A stretch of DNA of 13,950 nt from an uncultured Collinsella sp. (GTDB lineage: Bacteria; Actinomycetota; Coriobacteriia; Coriobacteriales; Coriobacteriaceae). The notes below the pieces were generated by a model. It was not told the DNA's origin and did not search any database. It worked only from the letters and a program-made list of their open reading frames with translations. This document shows positions 6,052-13,390 of this stretch, piece by piece. Made by a program: the position numbers and the translations under genes. Location: assembly GCA_902478875.1 (NCBI GenBank), contig CABSMZ010000031.1, positions 1-13,950 on the forward strand. The letters run 5' to 3'. Numbering within the stretch: position 1 is the first letter of the stretch; the number at the start of each line of letters is the position of its first letter.

Positions 6052-7491
6052 TTAATCCAGGCCCTCGGCACCGTTGGACTTGATGATCTTCTGGTAGGCG
6101 TAGAAGCTGTCCTTGCGGCGGCGCTCGTAGGTGCCGGTGCCGTCGTCGTACTTATCGACGTGGATGAAGCCGTAACGCTTGCGCATCTCGCCGGTGCCGG
6201 CAGAGACCAGATCGATGGGGCCCCACCAGGTGTAGGCGATGAGGTCGACGCCGTCCTCGATGGCCTCGCCCATGGCCTTGATGTGGCTCTGGAGGTAGGC
6301 GATGCGGTACGGATCGTGGATGGAGCCGTCCTCCTCGACCTCGTCGTAGGCGCCCATGCCGTTCTCGACCACCATCAGCGGAATCTCGTAGCGGGCGTAA
6401 ATCTCGTTGAGGGCGATACGCAGGCCCATCGGGTCAATCTGCCAGCCCCAATCGGTGGACTCCAGATAGGGGTTCTTGCCGCCAAAGGTCATGTTGCCCT
6501 CGGTCATCTCGTGATCCTTATGGGTGCTCACGGTGCCGGACATGTAGTAGCTAAAGGTGTAGAAATCGACCTTGCCGTCGGCGATATCCTGCAGGTCGCC
6601 GTCCTCCATCACGAGCTCAACATCGTTCTCGGCCCAGAAGCGCTTGGCATAGAACGGGTACTTGCCACGCACCTGCACGTCGGAGCAGTACCAGTTCATG
6701 GAATTCATCTCCCGCTGTGTGGCGAACACATCGGCCGGATCGCATGTGGCGGCATAGGACAGGATGAAGCAATCCATGTTGCCCATCTTAAACTGCGGAT
6801 AGTGCTCGTGGGCGTAGCGCACGACGCGACCGCTGGCGACAAACTGGTGGTGCAGGGCCTGGTAGCGCTGCTGAGCGGTGGTCTTGATGGCGCTTGCCGG
6901 ACCCTCAAAGCCCTGGATCAGACCGGTCTCCATCATGGCACCCATGTCCTGGGTGCCGCAGTTGATCTCGTTGAAGGTGAGCCAGAACTTGACCTTGTCC
7001 TGATAGCGGTCGAAGACGGTCTGGCAGTACTTCTCAAAGAAGCCGATGAGCTCGCGGCTCGCCCAGCCATTGTATTTCTCGACCAGGTGATAGGGCATCT
7101 CGTAGTGCGACAGGGTCACGATCGGCTCGATATTGTGAGCGCGCAGGCAGTCGAAGACGCGGTCGTAGAAGGCGAGACCTGCCTCGTTGGGCTCGGCGTC
7201 GTCACCGTTGGGGAAGATGCGGCTCCAAGAGATGGACATGCGGAACATGTTGAAGCCCATCTCGGCGAACAGCGCAATGTCCTCCTCGTAGTGATGGTAG
7301 AAATCGATGCCGTCATGGTTGGGGTAGAAGCGGTCGGGGTCGATGTCGATCGTAATCTGACGCGGCTCCTTGTAGCTGCCGCCCAAAAAATGGTCGTCGA
7401 CGGAAGGACCGCGGCCGTCCACGTTCCAAGCGCCCTCAAACTGATTGGCGGCGGTAGCGCCACCCCAATAGAAACCCTCGGGGAATCCCAT
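6052..7491 (-). CDS. 6-phospho-beta-glucosidase, GH1
   Basis: A cytoplasmic family GH1 retaining glycosidase of 479 residues, the normal length. It opens with FPEGFYWGGATAANQFEGAW. The acid/base is Glu175 in LTFNEIN and the nucleophile is Glu376 in VVENGMG. The phosphate-binding set of 6-phospho enzymes is present near the C-terminus, Ser430, Lys438 and Tyr440 in LVSAGTGEMRKRYGF, so the substrate should be a 6-phosphorylated beta-glucoside (cellobiose, salicin or arbutin type) delivered by a PTS. This agrees with the EIIA gene next to it. The start is ATG 7491, with GAGGAGG six bases before; the ATG at 7509 lies before that ribosome site. The 170 bp upstream hold a small hairpin GCGCTG-CAA-CAGCGC at 7596-7610 but no clear promoter, so it may be read through from the AraC-type gene or have its own weak promoter. 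Confidence 0.92.
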   Translation of the reverse strand: MGFPEGFYWGGATAANQFEGAWNVDGRGPSVDDHFLGGSYKEPRQITIDIDPDRFYPNHDGIDFYHHYEEDIALFAEMGFNMFRMSISWSRIFPNGDDAEPNEAGLAFYDRVFDCLRAHNIEPIVTLSHYEMPYHLVEKYNGWASRELIGFFEKYCQTVFDRYQDKVKFWLTFNEINCGTQDMGAMMETGLIQGFEGPASAIKTTAQQRYQALHHQFVASGRVVRYAHEHYPQFKMGNMDCFILSYAATCDPADVFATQREMNSMNWYCSDVQVRGKYPFYAKRFWAENDVELVMEDGDLQDIADGKVDFYTFSYYMSGTVSTHKDHEMTEGNMTFGGKNPYLESTDWGWQIDPMGLRIALNEIYARYEIPLMVVENGMGAYDEVEEDGSIHDPYRIAYLQSHIKAMGEAIEDGVDLIAYTWWGPIDLVSAGTGEMRKRYGFIHVDKYDDGTGTYERRRKDSFYAYQKIIKSNGAEGLD

Positions 7492-7661
7492 AAGTGCCTC
7501 CTCGCTCATGCGTGTTGCTGATGAAACGAGTATGCCGCCGAGTCGCTCCAGGCCAGGGCGAAGGCGCCGATTTGGACACTTCTTTTCGCAGACGCGCGCT
7601 GCAACAGCGCTGCAGCTGAAACTTTTTGACACCGAAGGAGCGAAGACAATCCGCCCCGCGC

Positions 7662-8654
7662 TTACCGACGGTATGCCGCGGGGGTGCAGCCATACTTGTC
7701 GTGAAACTTACGGTAGAAGAAGCTCATGTTTTCATAGCCCACCGCATGCGCAGCCGCCCCGGCCGTGGCGCCGCCGCGCAGAAGCTCGGCCGCACGTACC
7801 AGGCGTCGCTCCTGCACAAGCTGCCTAAAGGTCTTGCCCACATGCCGCTTGAGGAGCGCCGTCGCATAATTAGGGCTCAAGCCAAACTCCGCCGCCATCC
7901 CCTCGAGGGAGCATGCAGCGAATTCGCGATCGATATAGCCAAGCATTCCCGTCACCAGGGCAGTGGGCCCCGCTGCGCCGTCCGCCGCGCCGCGCACCAG
8001 CTCGCGCTCGTAGCAATCCATGAGCTCGGCCAAAAACAGCTGAAACAGACGCAAGACGATCTCGGGACCGTTGGGGCTCGGGTCGTACAGCTCGCAGAGC
8101 ATCTCCTGCATGTAGCGCCGAATCCGACGGCTCTCGCCGCAATGAAAACGGACATGGCCCCGATGGTCCGTCTCGCTGTTGAGCGCGTTGAACAAAAACC
8201 GCGAGACCGCGCTCTCGCGCGAGAGGCTCGACTCGAGACTCCGGCGCAAAAAAGAGCGTGAAACGGTCATGCTCAGCATGATGTCGTCCTCACCAAGCGC
8301 CGCCACGGCATGCGGGCAGAGGGCGTCGAGCAAAAGCACCTCGTTGCGGCCCAGCTCGAGCCTCTCCCCCGCCACCGTCTGCGGGCAGCGTCCGCGATAC
8401 ACATAGCTCAGCTCCACGTAATCATGCACGTGCTCGGGAACTGCATTAAAGCGCGAGTTTTTCCTTATCGTCAGGCCACGCGGCATGCCGGGCTGGGCAT
8501 AGGCAAACCCTGGCTGGCCAATCTTGCGCACTGGGCATCCGTCGATTTCGACATGCTCGGTCATAATCGACCAATCAAATGCCATGCCGTCTTTATAAGC
8601 GATCTCACTGGCGCTCAGTTCGTTGAGCCTACGCTCGAGCTCGTCGATCTCCAT
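7662..8654 (-). CDS. AraC-family transcriptional regulator
   Basis: This 330-residue protein has an N-terminal cupin-like sensing domain with the metal/sugar-pocket signature PEHVHDYVELSYVYRG at about residues 73-88, and a C-terminal double helix-turn-helix at about 236-330: SLEGMAAEFGLSPNYATALLKR, then AAHAVGYENMSFFYRKFHDKYG, ending in CTPAAYRR as AraC/XylS domains do. It is divergent from the GH106-like glycosidase, with 114 bp between the two starts, and is upstream of the GH1 gene on the same strand. Such placement usually means control of the divergent glycosidase gene, and possibly of the GH1 gene. The ligand is not readable; a sugar is likely. The start at 8654 has only a weak ribosome site (GGCAAG), so a different upstream or internal start is possible. 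Confidence 0.9.
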   Translation of the reverse strand: MEIDELERRLNELSASEIAYKDGMAFDWSIMTEHVEIDGCPVRKIGQPGFAYAQPGMPRGLTIRKNSRFNAVPEHVHDYVELSYVYRGRCPQTVAGERLELGRNEVLLLDALCPHAVAALGEDDIMLSMTVSRSFLRRSLESSLSRESAVSRFLFNALNSETDHRGHVRFHCGESRRIRRYMQEMLCELYDPSPNGPEIVLRLFQLFLAELMDCYERELVRGAADGAAGPTALVTGMLGYIDREFAACSLEGMAAEFGLSPNYATALLKRHVGKTFRQLVQERRLVRAAELLRGGATAGAAAHAVGYENMSFFYRKFHDKYGCTPAAYRR

Positions 8655-8700
8655 GGCTTGCCAATCGTTGATTTGGTCATAGTTCGTCGTGATTCAGATA

Positions 8701-8729
8701 TTAGCAGAACGCGCCGACGCGTCCATAAT
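8701..8729 (+). promoter_or_regulatory. Candidate promoter of the GH106-like gene
   Basis: TTAGCA (8701-8706), a 17-bp spacer and CATAAT (8724-8729) form a plausible sigma70-type promoter. Transcription would start near 8737, about 30 bases before the ATG at 8769, leaving room for the AAGGAGG ribosome site. The -35 hexamer and spacer length are the same as in the PTS IIA promoter of this window. The region also serves as the upstream region of the divergent AraC-type gene, so operators are expected here. Confidence 0.5.
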
Positions 8730-8768
8730 CTGTGCTATGCAGCAGATCGATCGAGCCAAGGAGGATCC

Positions 8769-11360
8769 ATGACCGCGTACTATCAGCAGGTGCTCGAGGG
8801 CACATACGACAACCACGTGCTTCCGTTTTTGTGGATGAAGGGCGAGAGCCATAAGACCATTGCCGAGTATCTGGAAAAGATCGCCGGCGCCGACATCCAC
8901 GAGGTCTGTCTCGAAAGCCGCCCACACCCCGATTTTTGCGGCGAGGGCTGGTGGCGCGACTTGCGCTTTGTCATTGACGAGTGCAGGCAGCTGGGCCTTA
9001 AGCTCTGGATCTTGGACGACGCGCACTTCCCCACGGGCTTTGCCAACGGCGCCGTCAAGGAGGCCGTGCCCGAGCTCCGCAAGATCGTGCTCACGCACCG
9101 CACGTTCGACATCGTGGGCCCCACGTCCGCCGCGAGCATCGCGCTCGCCAACATGCTCGACAAAACGGAGCGCTTCTACGGCGTGACATTTATGCAGGAC
9201 GGCAGCCCCGTCGACGTCGCTTACCGAGTAATCGACGATGCAGACGGCAACCCCAGCCGCCTGGTCTTCGATGCACCTGCGGGCCTCACGCAGGCATGCG
9301 TGATGTTCACGAGCGGCAAGACCTCCTACAACGAGGACTACATCAATATGGTCGACCGCGCCTCGGTGGCGCAGCTCATCGATGCTGTCTACGAGCCGCA
9401 TTTTGAGCATCTGGGCGATGAGTTTGGCAAGACGATCCTGGGCTTTTTCTCCGATGAGCCCGGATTTGCCAACGAGAAGGGCACCACGGGCCCCGACGGC
9501 ATCTCGGACACGCTCATCGGCAAGGCCACCGCGCCCCTACCCTGGTCGGCCGAGCTCGAGCGTCGCCTGCGTGCGGCGCTGGGTGAGCGCTACCTGGACG
9601 AGCTCCCGCACCTGTGGGATCGCGAGGACGCCGGCGCGCACGTGCGCCACGTGTACATGGACATCGCGAGCACGCTCTACAAGGAGTGCTTCTGCGACCA
9701 GCTCGGAGACTGGTGCCGCGCGCGCGGCGTGCAGTACATCGGCCACGTTATCGAGGACAAGGACTGCCACGCGCGCCTGGGCGTGGGCGCCGGGCACTAC
9801 TTCCGCGCCGTGGGCGGTCAGGACATGGCGGGCGTCGACATCGTGATCAACCAGCTGGTGCCTGGCATGGATCGCGGCCTTCACAGCTACGGGCGCGGCG
9901 TGTGGGACCTCGAGTTCTATAACTACGTGCTGCCCAAGCTGGGCTCCTCGGCAGCACACCTCGACCCCAAAAAGCAGGGGCGTTGCATGGCCGAGGTCTT
10001 TGGCGCATTTGGATGGCACGAAGGCCTACGCGAGATGAAGTGGATCGCCGATCATTTTTTGGTGCGCGGCGTCAATTGGTTTGTGCCGCATGCCTTTAGC
10101 ATGGCCGCCTTCCCCGACTGGGACTGCCCGCCGCATTTCTATGCGCATGGCCAAAACCCCCAGTTTGCACACTTTGGGCAGCTCATGAGCTACATGAACC
10201 GTACGGCGAGCCTGCTGAGCGGCGGGCGCGCAACGACCCCGGTGGCGCTTCTCTACCATGCGGACGCCGAGTGGGCAGGCGAGGCGAACTTTATGCAGCA
10301 TGCCGCCTCCGAGCTTTTGCGCGCGCAGGTCGACTTTGACATCGTGCCGGCAGAGGCATTTGAGGACGCAGGGCGCTATGCCGTTGAAATTGCCGCAGAC
10401 GGTAGCGGCCTTAGCGTGAACGGCCAGGCATACCGCTGCCTGGTGATGCCCGGAGCCGAGTTTGTCGGCGGAGCCGTGCTCGACTTTGCCGCGCGTGCCG
10501 CAGCCGCAGGTGTTGCCGTGTACGCGCTGGATGAGTTGCCGAACAAGCGCTACGACGGTGACACTGCAGGCCGCGAGGGCTTTGCCTCCCTGGATGCAAC
10601 CGCGCTCGCCGACATCAAGCTCCTGGCGACCACCGAGCTCGCAGACACACTTGCCAATACCGGCATGCAGACCGTGGTTTGCGCCGAGCCCCAGCCCTGG
10701 CTGCGCGCACTGCGCTACGAGCGGGCGGGCGAGACCTATCTGATGCTCGTCAACGAGCATCCCAAGCAGGGTATCTCCACTCAGATTGCGCTTGCCGACG
10801 GCACACCCGTTGCAGGCGCGCGCCTCGACCTGCTCAACGGCACCGAGCCCGCCGCCTTTGACGGCACGCTCGAGCTGGCTCCCTACGAGAGCTGCATCGT
10901 GGTCCTTGGGGCTACAGGTTCCGCCGGCGCGACAACCGCTGGAACCGAAGCCGCATGCATCGACGGGCCCTGGACGGTTGCCTTCTCTACCCCTGGCACC
11001 GATGCCTTTGGCGAGTCTGTTGAGCTTGCAGACCTGCACGACCTTTCCTCGGCCGAGTTCCCCGGCAAGGCCGGCACATTCCGCTACCAGGCTTCCTTTG
11101 TCCTGGGCGAAGCGGCCAGCCGCACCGTCATCGACCTTGGGGAGGTCTTTGAGACCGCAACCGTCACCCTCGACGGCAAATCCCTCGGCACACGCATCTG
11201 TCCGCCTTACCGCTTTGAGGCCGGCGCGCTTTTGGCCGGTGAGCACGCGCTTACGATTGACATCATCAACACCCTCGACCACGCCGTAGCCGACATGTTC
11301 GGCATGACCGAGCCCTCCGATCCCAGCGGCCTCTTGGGGCCCGTACGCGTGCTCGGGTAA
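8769..11360 (+). CDS. Large glycoside hydrolase, GH106-like (alpha-L-rhamnosidase type)
   Basis: A protein of 863 residues without a signal peptide, so probably cytoplasmic. The N-terminal half resembles the TIM barrel of GH106: PFLWMKGE, IHEVCLESRPHPDFCGEGWW at about 43-62, LKLWILDDAHFPTGFANG at about 77-94, LGFFSDEPGF at about 224-233, GHVIEDKD at about 325-332 and GRCMAEVFGAFGW at about 404-416. Candidate catalytic acids are Glu230, Glu329 and Glu409; which are used is not certain. The C-terminal 120 residues form a galactose-binding-like jelly roll: GPWTVAFSTPG, then FRYQASFVLGEAASRTVIDL, GKSLGTRICPPYRFE and LTIDIINTLDH. Start chosen at 8769 because AAGGAGG (8758-8764) precedes it; the frame is open back to 8310 but that part lies antisense to the AraC gene. 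It is followed by an RpiR-type gene. Alternative: a related uncharacterised GH clan member with another sugar specificity. Confidence 0.72.
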   Translation: MTAYYQQVLEGTYDNHVLPFLWMKGESHKTIAEYLEKIAGADIHEVCLESRPHPDFCGEGWWRDLRFVIDECRQLGLKLWILDDAHFPTGFANGAVKEAVPELRKIVLTHRTFDIVGPTSAASIALANMLDKTERFYGVTFMQDGSPVDVAYRVIDDADGNPSRLVFDAPAGLTQACVMFTSGKTSYNEDYINMVDRASVAQLIDAVYEPHFEHLGDEFGKTILGFFSDEPGFANEKGTTGPDGISDTLIGKATAPLPWSAELERRLRAALGERYLDELPHLWDREDAGAHVRHVYMDIASTLYKECFCDQLGDWCRARGVQYIGHVIEDKDCHARLGVGAGHYFRAVGGQDMAGVDIVINQLVPGMDRGLHSYGRGVWDLEFYNYVLPKLGSSAAHLDPKKQGRCMAEVFGAFGWHEGLREMKWIADHFLVRGVNWFVPHAFSMAAFPDWDCPPHFYAHGQNPQFAHFGQLMSYMNRTASLLSGGRATTPVALLYHADAEWAGEANFMQHAASELLRAQVDFDIVPAEAFEDAGRYAVEIAADGSGLSVNGQAYRCLVMPGAEFVGGAVLDFAARAAAAGVAVYALDELPNKRYDGDTAGREGFASLDATALADIKLLATTELADTLANTGMQTVVCAEPQPWLRALRYERAGETYLMLVNEHPKQGISTQIALADGTPVAGARLDLLNGTEPAAFDGTLELAPYESCIVVLGATGSAGATTAGTEAACIDGPWTVAFSTPGTDAFGESVELADLHDLSSAEFPGKAGTFRYQASFVLGEAASRTVIDLGEVFETATVTLDGKSLGTRICPPYRFEAGALLAGEHALTIDIINTLDHAVADMFGMTEPSDPSGLLGPVRVLG

Positions 11361-11424
11361 CGCCCCGGGCGCAAACGGCCCAACAAGGACAGCGCCCCTA
11401 TGTTGAGCCCGCACAGCGTCGAGC

Positions 11425-11465
11425 GGTCCGTCGTTCATAGACGGTCGTTCATAGACCGGCGGACC
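11425..11465. promoter_or_regulatory. Tandem 13-bp repeat, candidate operator before the RpiR gene
   Basis: GTCGTTCATAGAC occurs twice in tandem at 11430-11442 and 11444-11456, one base apart. The pair is bracketed by GGTCCG (11425-11430) and CGGACC (11460-11465), which are reverse complements. It lies 76 bp before the start of the RpiR-type gene. The arrangement suits a protein binding site or an attenuating hairpin. Just downstream, TTTATCGC is repeated at 11494-11501 and 11511-11518 with TATGAT (11502-11507), a possible -10 box, between them. Confidence 0.45.
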
Positions 11466-11540
11466 AAAACTCCCAGCCAAGCCGAACGTTTTATTTATCG
11501 CTATGATTGGTTTATCGCGACGCAAACGCATAGGAGCCAT

Positions 11541-12395
11541 ATGGATATCAGGCGAAAGATCACGCAGGGCAAAAGCCTCACCCCCACCGAGCAACAACTT
11601 GGGCGAACGGCCCTCGCCATGGGCGAGGATGTGCGCGGGCTTTCCATTAAGGAATTTGCCGCGTGCGCCAACGTTTCGGTCGCGAGCGTGCACCGCTTTT
11701 GCAAAAAGCTCGGCCTCGAGGGATTCAAAGACCTCAAGGTCGAGCTCATCCGCCAGGCGACCGAGGCGGGCAACCGGCGCGACGTGGACATCAACTTTCC
11801 CTTCGATGCCACCTCCACCCCTGCGCAGGTGATGGAGCGCATGGAGGGGCTCTACCAGACCACCTTGGCCGAAACGCAGGAGCTGCTCGACCCTGCACAG
11901 CTCGACCACGCCGCCAAGCTCATCATGCGCGCCGGCACCGTGGACATCTACACGGGCTCGCATAACCTGTATCCAGCGGGAATGTTCCGCGATCGCCTGC
12001 TTTCCGCCGGCAAAAGCGCGACGTGCCACGACAGCGTCGAGGCGCAGGTGCGCACGGCGCTCGCCTCGGGTCCCGACCATGTGGCAATCGTCATCTCCTA
12101 CAGCGGCCTTGCCCCCAACCTCAAGGAGATCTTGCCGATCCTTAGCAGTCGACATGTCCCGGTCATCGTCATCGGCACGCCGCACTGTGCCCGCATTCAC
12201 CCCGGCTTTGCCGCCTATCTCACGGTAAGCGACCACGAGAGCATGACGCACCGCATCACGCAGTTCGCCAGCCATATCGCCGTGCAATACGTACTCGATT
12301 CGCTCTATAGCAGCTACTTTGCCAAAGATTACGCCCGCTGCTCCGAGTTCCTAGAGCGCTCGTTCCCCTACACCCGCCTACCCGGGCTCAAGTAG
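11541..12395 (+). CDS. MurR/RpiR-family transcriptional regulator with SIS domain
   Basis: This 284-residue protein has the RpiR layout. An N-terminal helix-turn-helix covers about residues 12-75 (LTPTEQQLGRTALAM, LSIKEFAACANVSVASVHRF, CKKLGLEGFKDLKVEL). A sugar isomerase (SIS) domain covers about 125-250 (AGTVDIYTGSHN, VAIVISYSGLAPNLKEIL, VPVIVIGTP) and binds a phosphosugar effector. Such proteins repress or activate genes for sugar or amino-sugar use. It lies 180 bp after the GH106-like gene on the same strand, so it may control that gene, the PTS-GH1 genes, or itself. The start is ATG 11541, preceded by TAGGAG; the frame is open to 11400 but that portion has no ribosome site and covers the tandem repeats, so it is more likely a leader. 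Confidence 0.9.
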   Translation: MDIRRKITQGKSLTPTEQQLGRTALAMGEDVRGLSIKEFAACANVSVASVHRFCKKLGLEGFKDLKVELIRQATEAGNRRDVDINFPFDATSTPAQVMERMEGLYQTTLAETQELLDPAQLDHAAKLIMRAGTVDIYTGSHNLYPAGMFRDRLLSAGKSATCHDSVEAQVRTALASGPDHVAIVISYSGLAPNLKEILPILSSRHVPVIVIGTPHCARIHPGFAAYLTVSDHESMTHRITQFASHIAVQYVLDSLYSSYFAKDYARCSEFLERSFPYTRLPGLK

Positions 12396-12397
12396 CG

Positions 12398-12422
12398 ACG
12401 AGCGTGGATTTTTGGACACTCA
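12398..12422 (+). repeat. 25-bp direct repeat, copy A
   Basis: ACGAGCGTGGATTTTTGGAC followed by ACTCA, starting three bases after the RpiR stop codon. A second copy with two changes lies at 13266-13290 in the same orientation, on the other side of the XRE gene. The first 12 bases recur again at 12427-12438 as the beginning of the hairpin that follows. Confidence 0.7.
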
Positions 12423-12428
12423 GATAAC

Positions 12429-12492
12429 GAGCGTGGATAATCTCCCACTTTGAGCCTGCATGCGGCCCAAAAACGGGAGATTATCCACGCTC
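12429..12492. terminator. 18-bp inverted repeat, likely two-way terminator
   Basis: GAGCGTGGATAATCTCCC (12429-12446) is the exact reverse complement of bases 12475-12492, with a 28-base loop. It lies between the convergent RpiR and XRE genes, so it can end transcripts from both sides. On the plus strand it is followed by CATTTT, a weak T-run. Its arm shares GAGCGTGGAT with the 25-bp repeats around the XRE gene, so it probably belongs to the same dispersed repeat family. Confidence 0.6.
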
Positions 12493-12538
12493 ATTTTGGG
12501 TCCCCCGGGAACGCATGAGGAGGGCGGATAGACAGCCG

Positions 12539-13159
12539 TTATTTGCGAGGCGTCAGCGACGTAAAGAGTCCGTGTTGGTTGCAGTAAAGATATATCCTGC
12601 CGCGCCCGGTAATATGGAAGCGCGGCTGCACCGATTGCTCTGGATAGAGCTTCTTAAAGCAGATGCCGTCCATAGTCGCATATGCCACAAAGCTAATGTA
12701 GTGATCCTTGGTCATGGGATGATCGAGCGTGACGTACCAATCGTCCTCGATGCGCTCGATGGAAAAGGCATGGTCCGCGTCCGGCTCTTCGGCCTCCTGG
12801 GGAAACATCGTGGAGCCACAGCAGCTAAAGCTGCCTTCTCCGAGCGCGTGCACAACGTTTCCGCAGATAGGGCAAACGTAAAAGACGCCTTTGAGCATAT
12901 TGCCTGCACGGTTGGCGTTGGCCCGAATGTCACCAGCCAAAAGCTCAGCCACGCTTATGCCGAGTCTCTGGGCCAAAGGCTCAACGAGGGAAATGTCGGG
13001 AAGGCCGCGGCCGGATTCCCACTTGCTGACGGCTTTATCGGTCACGCCAAGGCTTTCCGCCAGGGCGCGCTGGGTGAGGCCGCGCTCTTCGCGCAGCTGC
13101 TTGATGGCATGCGCTGCCAAAAAAGTATGGGAGGCATTGGTTTGCCGTGTCTGGTTCAT
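12539..13159 (-). CDS. XRE-family HTH protein fused to a desulfoferrodoxin-like domain
   Basis: A 206-residue fusion. Residues about 16-76 are a Cro/C1-type helix-turn-helix (IKQLREERGLTQRALAESLG, VTDKAVSKWESGRGLPDI). Residues about 92-120 are a desulforedoxin-type rubredoxin-like knuckle, FYVCPICGN ... SCCGSTM, with Cys96, 99, 113 and 114 able to bind Fe or Zn. Residues about 128-200 resemble the superoxide reductase core: His130, His147 (LDHPM), His153 (KDHYISF), Cys193 and His196 (YCNQHGLF) match the four-His, one-Cys iron site. The Glu-Lys of the usual EKHVP is Ala-Asp here. I infer a DNA-binding protein that senses superoxide, oxygen or metal, or a repurposed metal fold. The start at 13159 is preferred over 13216, which has no ribosome site; both lie upstream of the HTH. 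Confidence 0.82.
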   Translation of the reverse strand: MNQTRQTNASHTFLAAHAIKQLREERGLTQRALAESLGVTDKAVSKWESGRGLPDISLVEPLAQRLGISVAELLAGDIRANANRAGNMLKGVFYVCPICGNVVHALGEGSFSCCGSTMFPQEAEEPDADHAFSIERIEDDWYVTLDHPMTKDHYISFVAYATMDGICFKKLYPEQSVQPRFHITGRGRIYLYCNQHGLFTSLTPRK

Positions 13160-13190
13160 GGGCTGTCCAATCAAATTGAAGAAATGGAGT

Positions 13191-13200
13191 GAACCGGTTC
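13191..13200. promoter_or_regulatory. Palindrome GAACCGGTTC upstream of the XRE gene
   Basis: A perfect 10-bp palindrome 31 bp before the chosen start codon of the XRE-desulfoferrodoxin gene. XRE regulators often repress themselves through short palindromes at their own promoter, so this is a candidate self-operator. A 10-bp palindrome can also occur by chance, and no clear -10/-35 pair is visible around it. Confidence 0.3.
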
Positions 13201-13265
13201 GACAGTCAGTATCCATTTGAAGGCCAGGCTCGACAACCTACGCTGCGTAGACATGCGCCAATCGA

Positions 13266-13290
13266 ACGAGCGCGGATTTTTGGACGCTCA
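13266..13290 (+). repeat. 25-bp direct repeat, copy B
   Basis: ACGAGCGCGGATTTTTGGAC followed by GCTCA; it differs from the copy at 12398-12422 at two positions. In this copy the ends GAGCG and CGCTC pair, giving a small hairpin. With the other copy it brackets the XRE-desulfoferrodoxin gene. Confidence 0.7.
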
Positions 13291-13294
13291 TCCT

Positions 13295-13390
13295 GAGTAG
13301 TCATTTAAGAACGTCCCCAACGACCACATCAGGAGTGTCCCCAGATGCCGCATCGCCAGCAACGGGAGTGCCGATGTTTTGGCAACGACA
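13295..13390 (+). repeat. Diverged copy of the 4329-4434 intergenic repeat
   Basis: Bases 13295-13326 match the 32-bp half-unit of the palindrome at 4329-4384 at 28 of 32 positions (shared core TTAAGAACGTCCCCAA). Further on, TGTTTTGGCAACGACA at 13375-13390 is identical to 4419-4434, and the sequence between (GCCAGC, GGGA) is alignable with gaps. Similarity stops right after 13390, where the putative IS110 left end begins. No coding frame is seen between the XRE gene and the transposase. Confidence 0.65.

Noticed and set aside
5974..7521. Plus-strand open frame of 515 codons
   Set aside because: It is the mirror of the GH1 gene, with His/Val/Gly/Leu-rich composition and no motifs.
8310..8768. 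Upstream extension of the GH106-like protein to 1016 residues
   Set aside because: It is antisense to the AraC gene, has no family similarity, and a strong AAGGAGG site marks the start at 8769.
10026..12287. Long minus-strand open frame of 753 codons
   Set aside because: It is the antisense shadow of the GH106-like and RpiR genes in GC-rich DNA and shows no protein-like motifs.
12398..13326. CRISPR-like array in the repeat-rich end
   Set aside because: Repeats are few, unevenly spaced, of several families, and separated by genes; no regular spacers and no cas genes.
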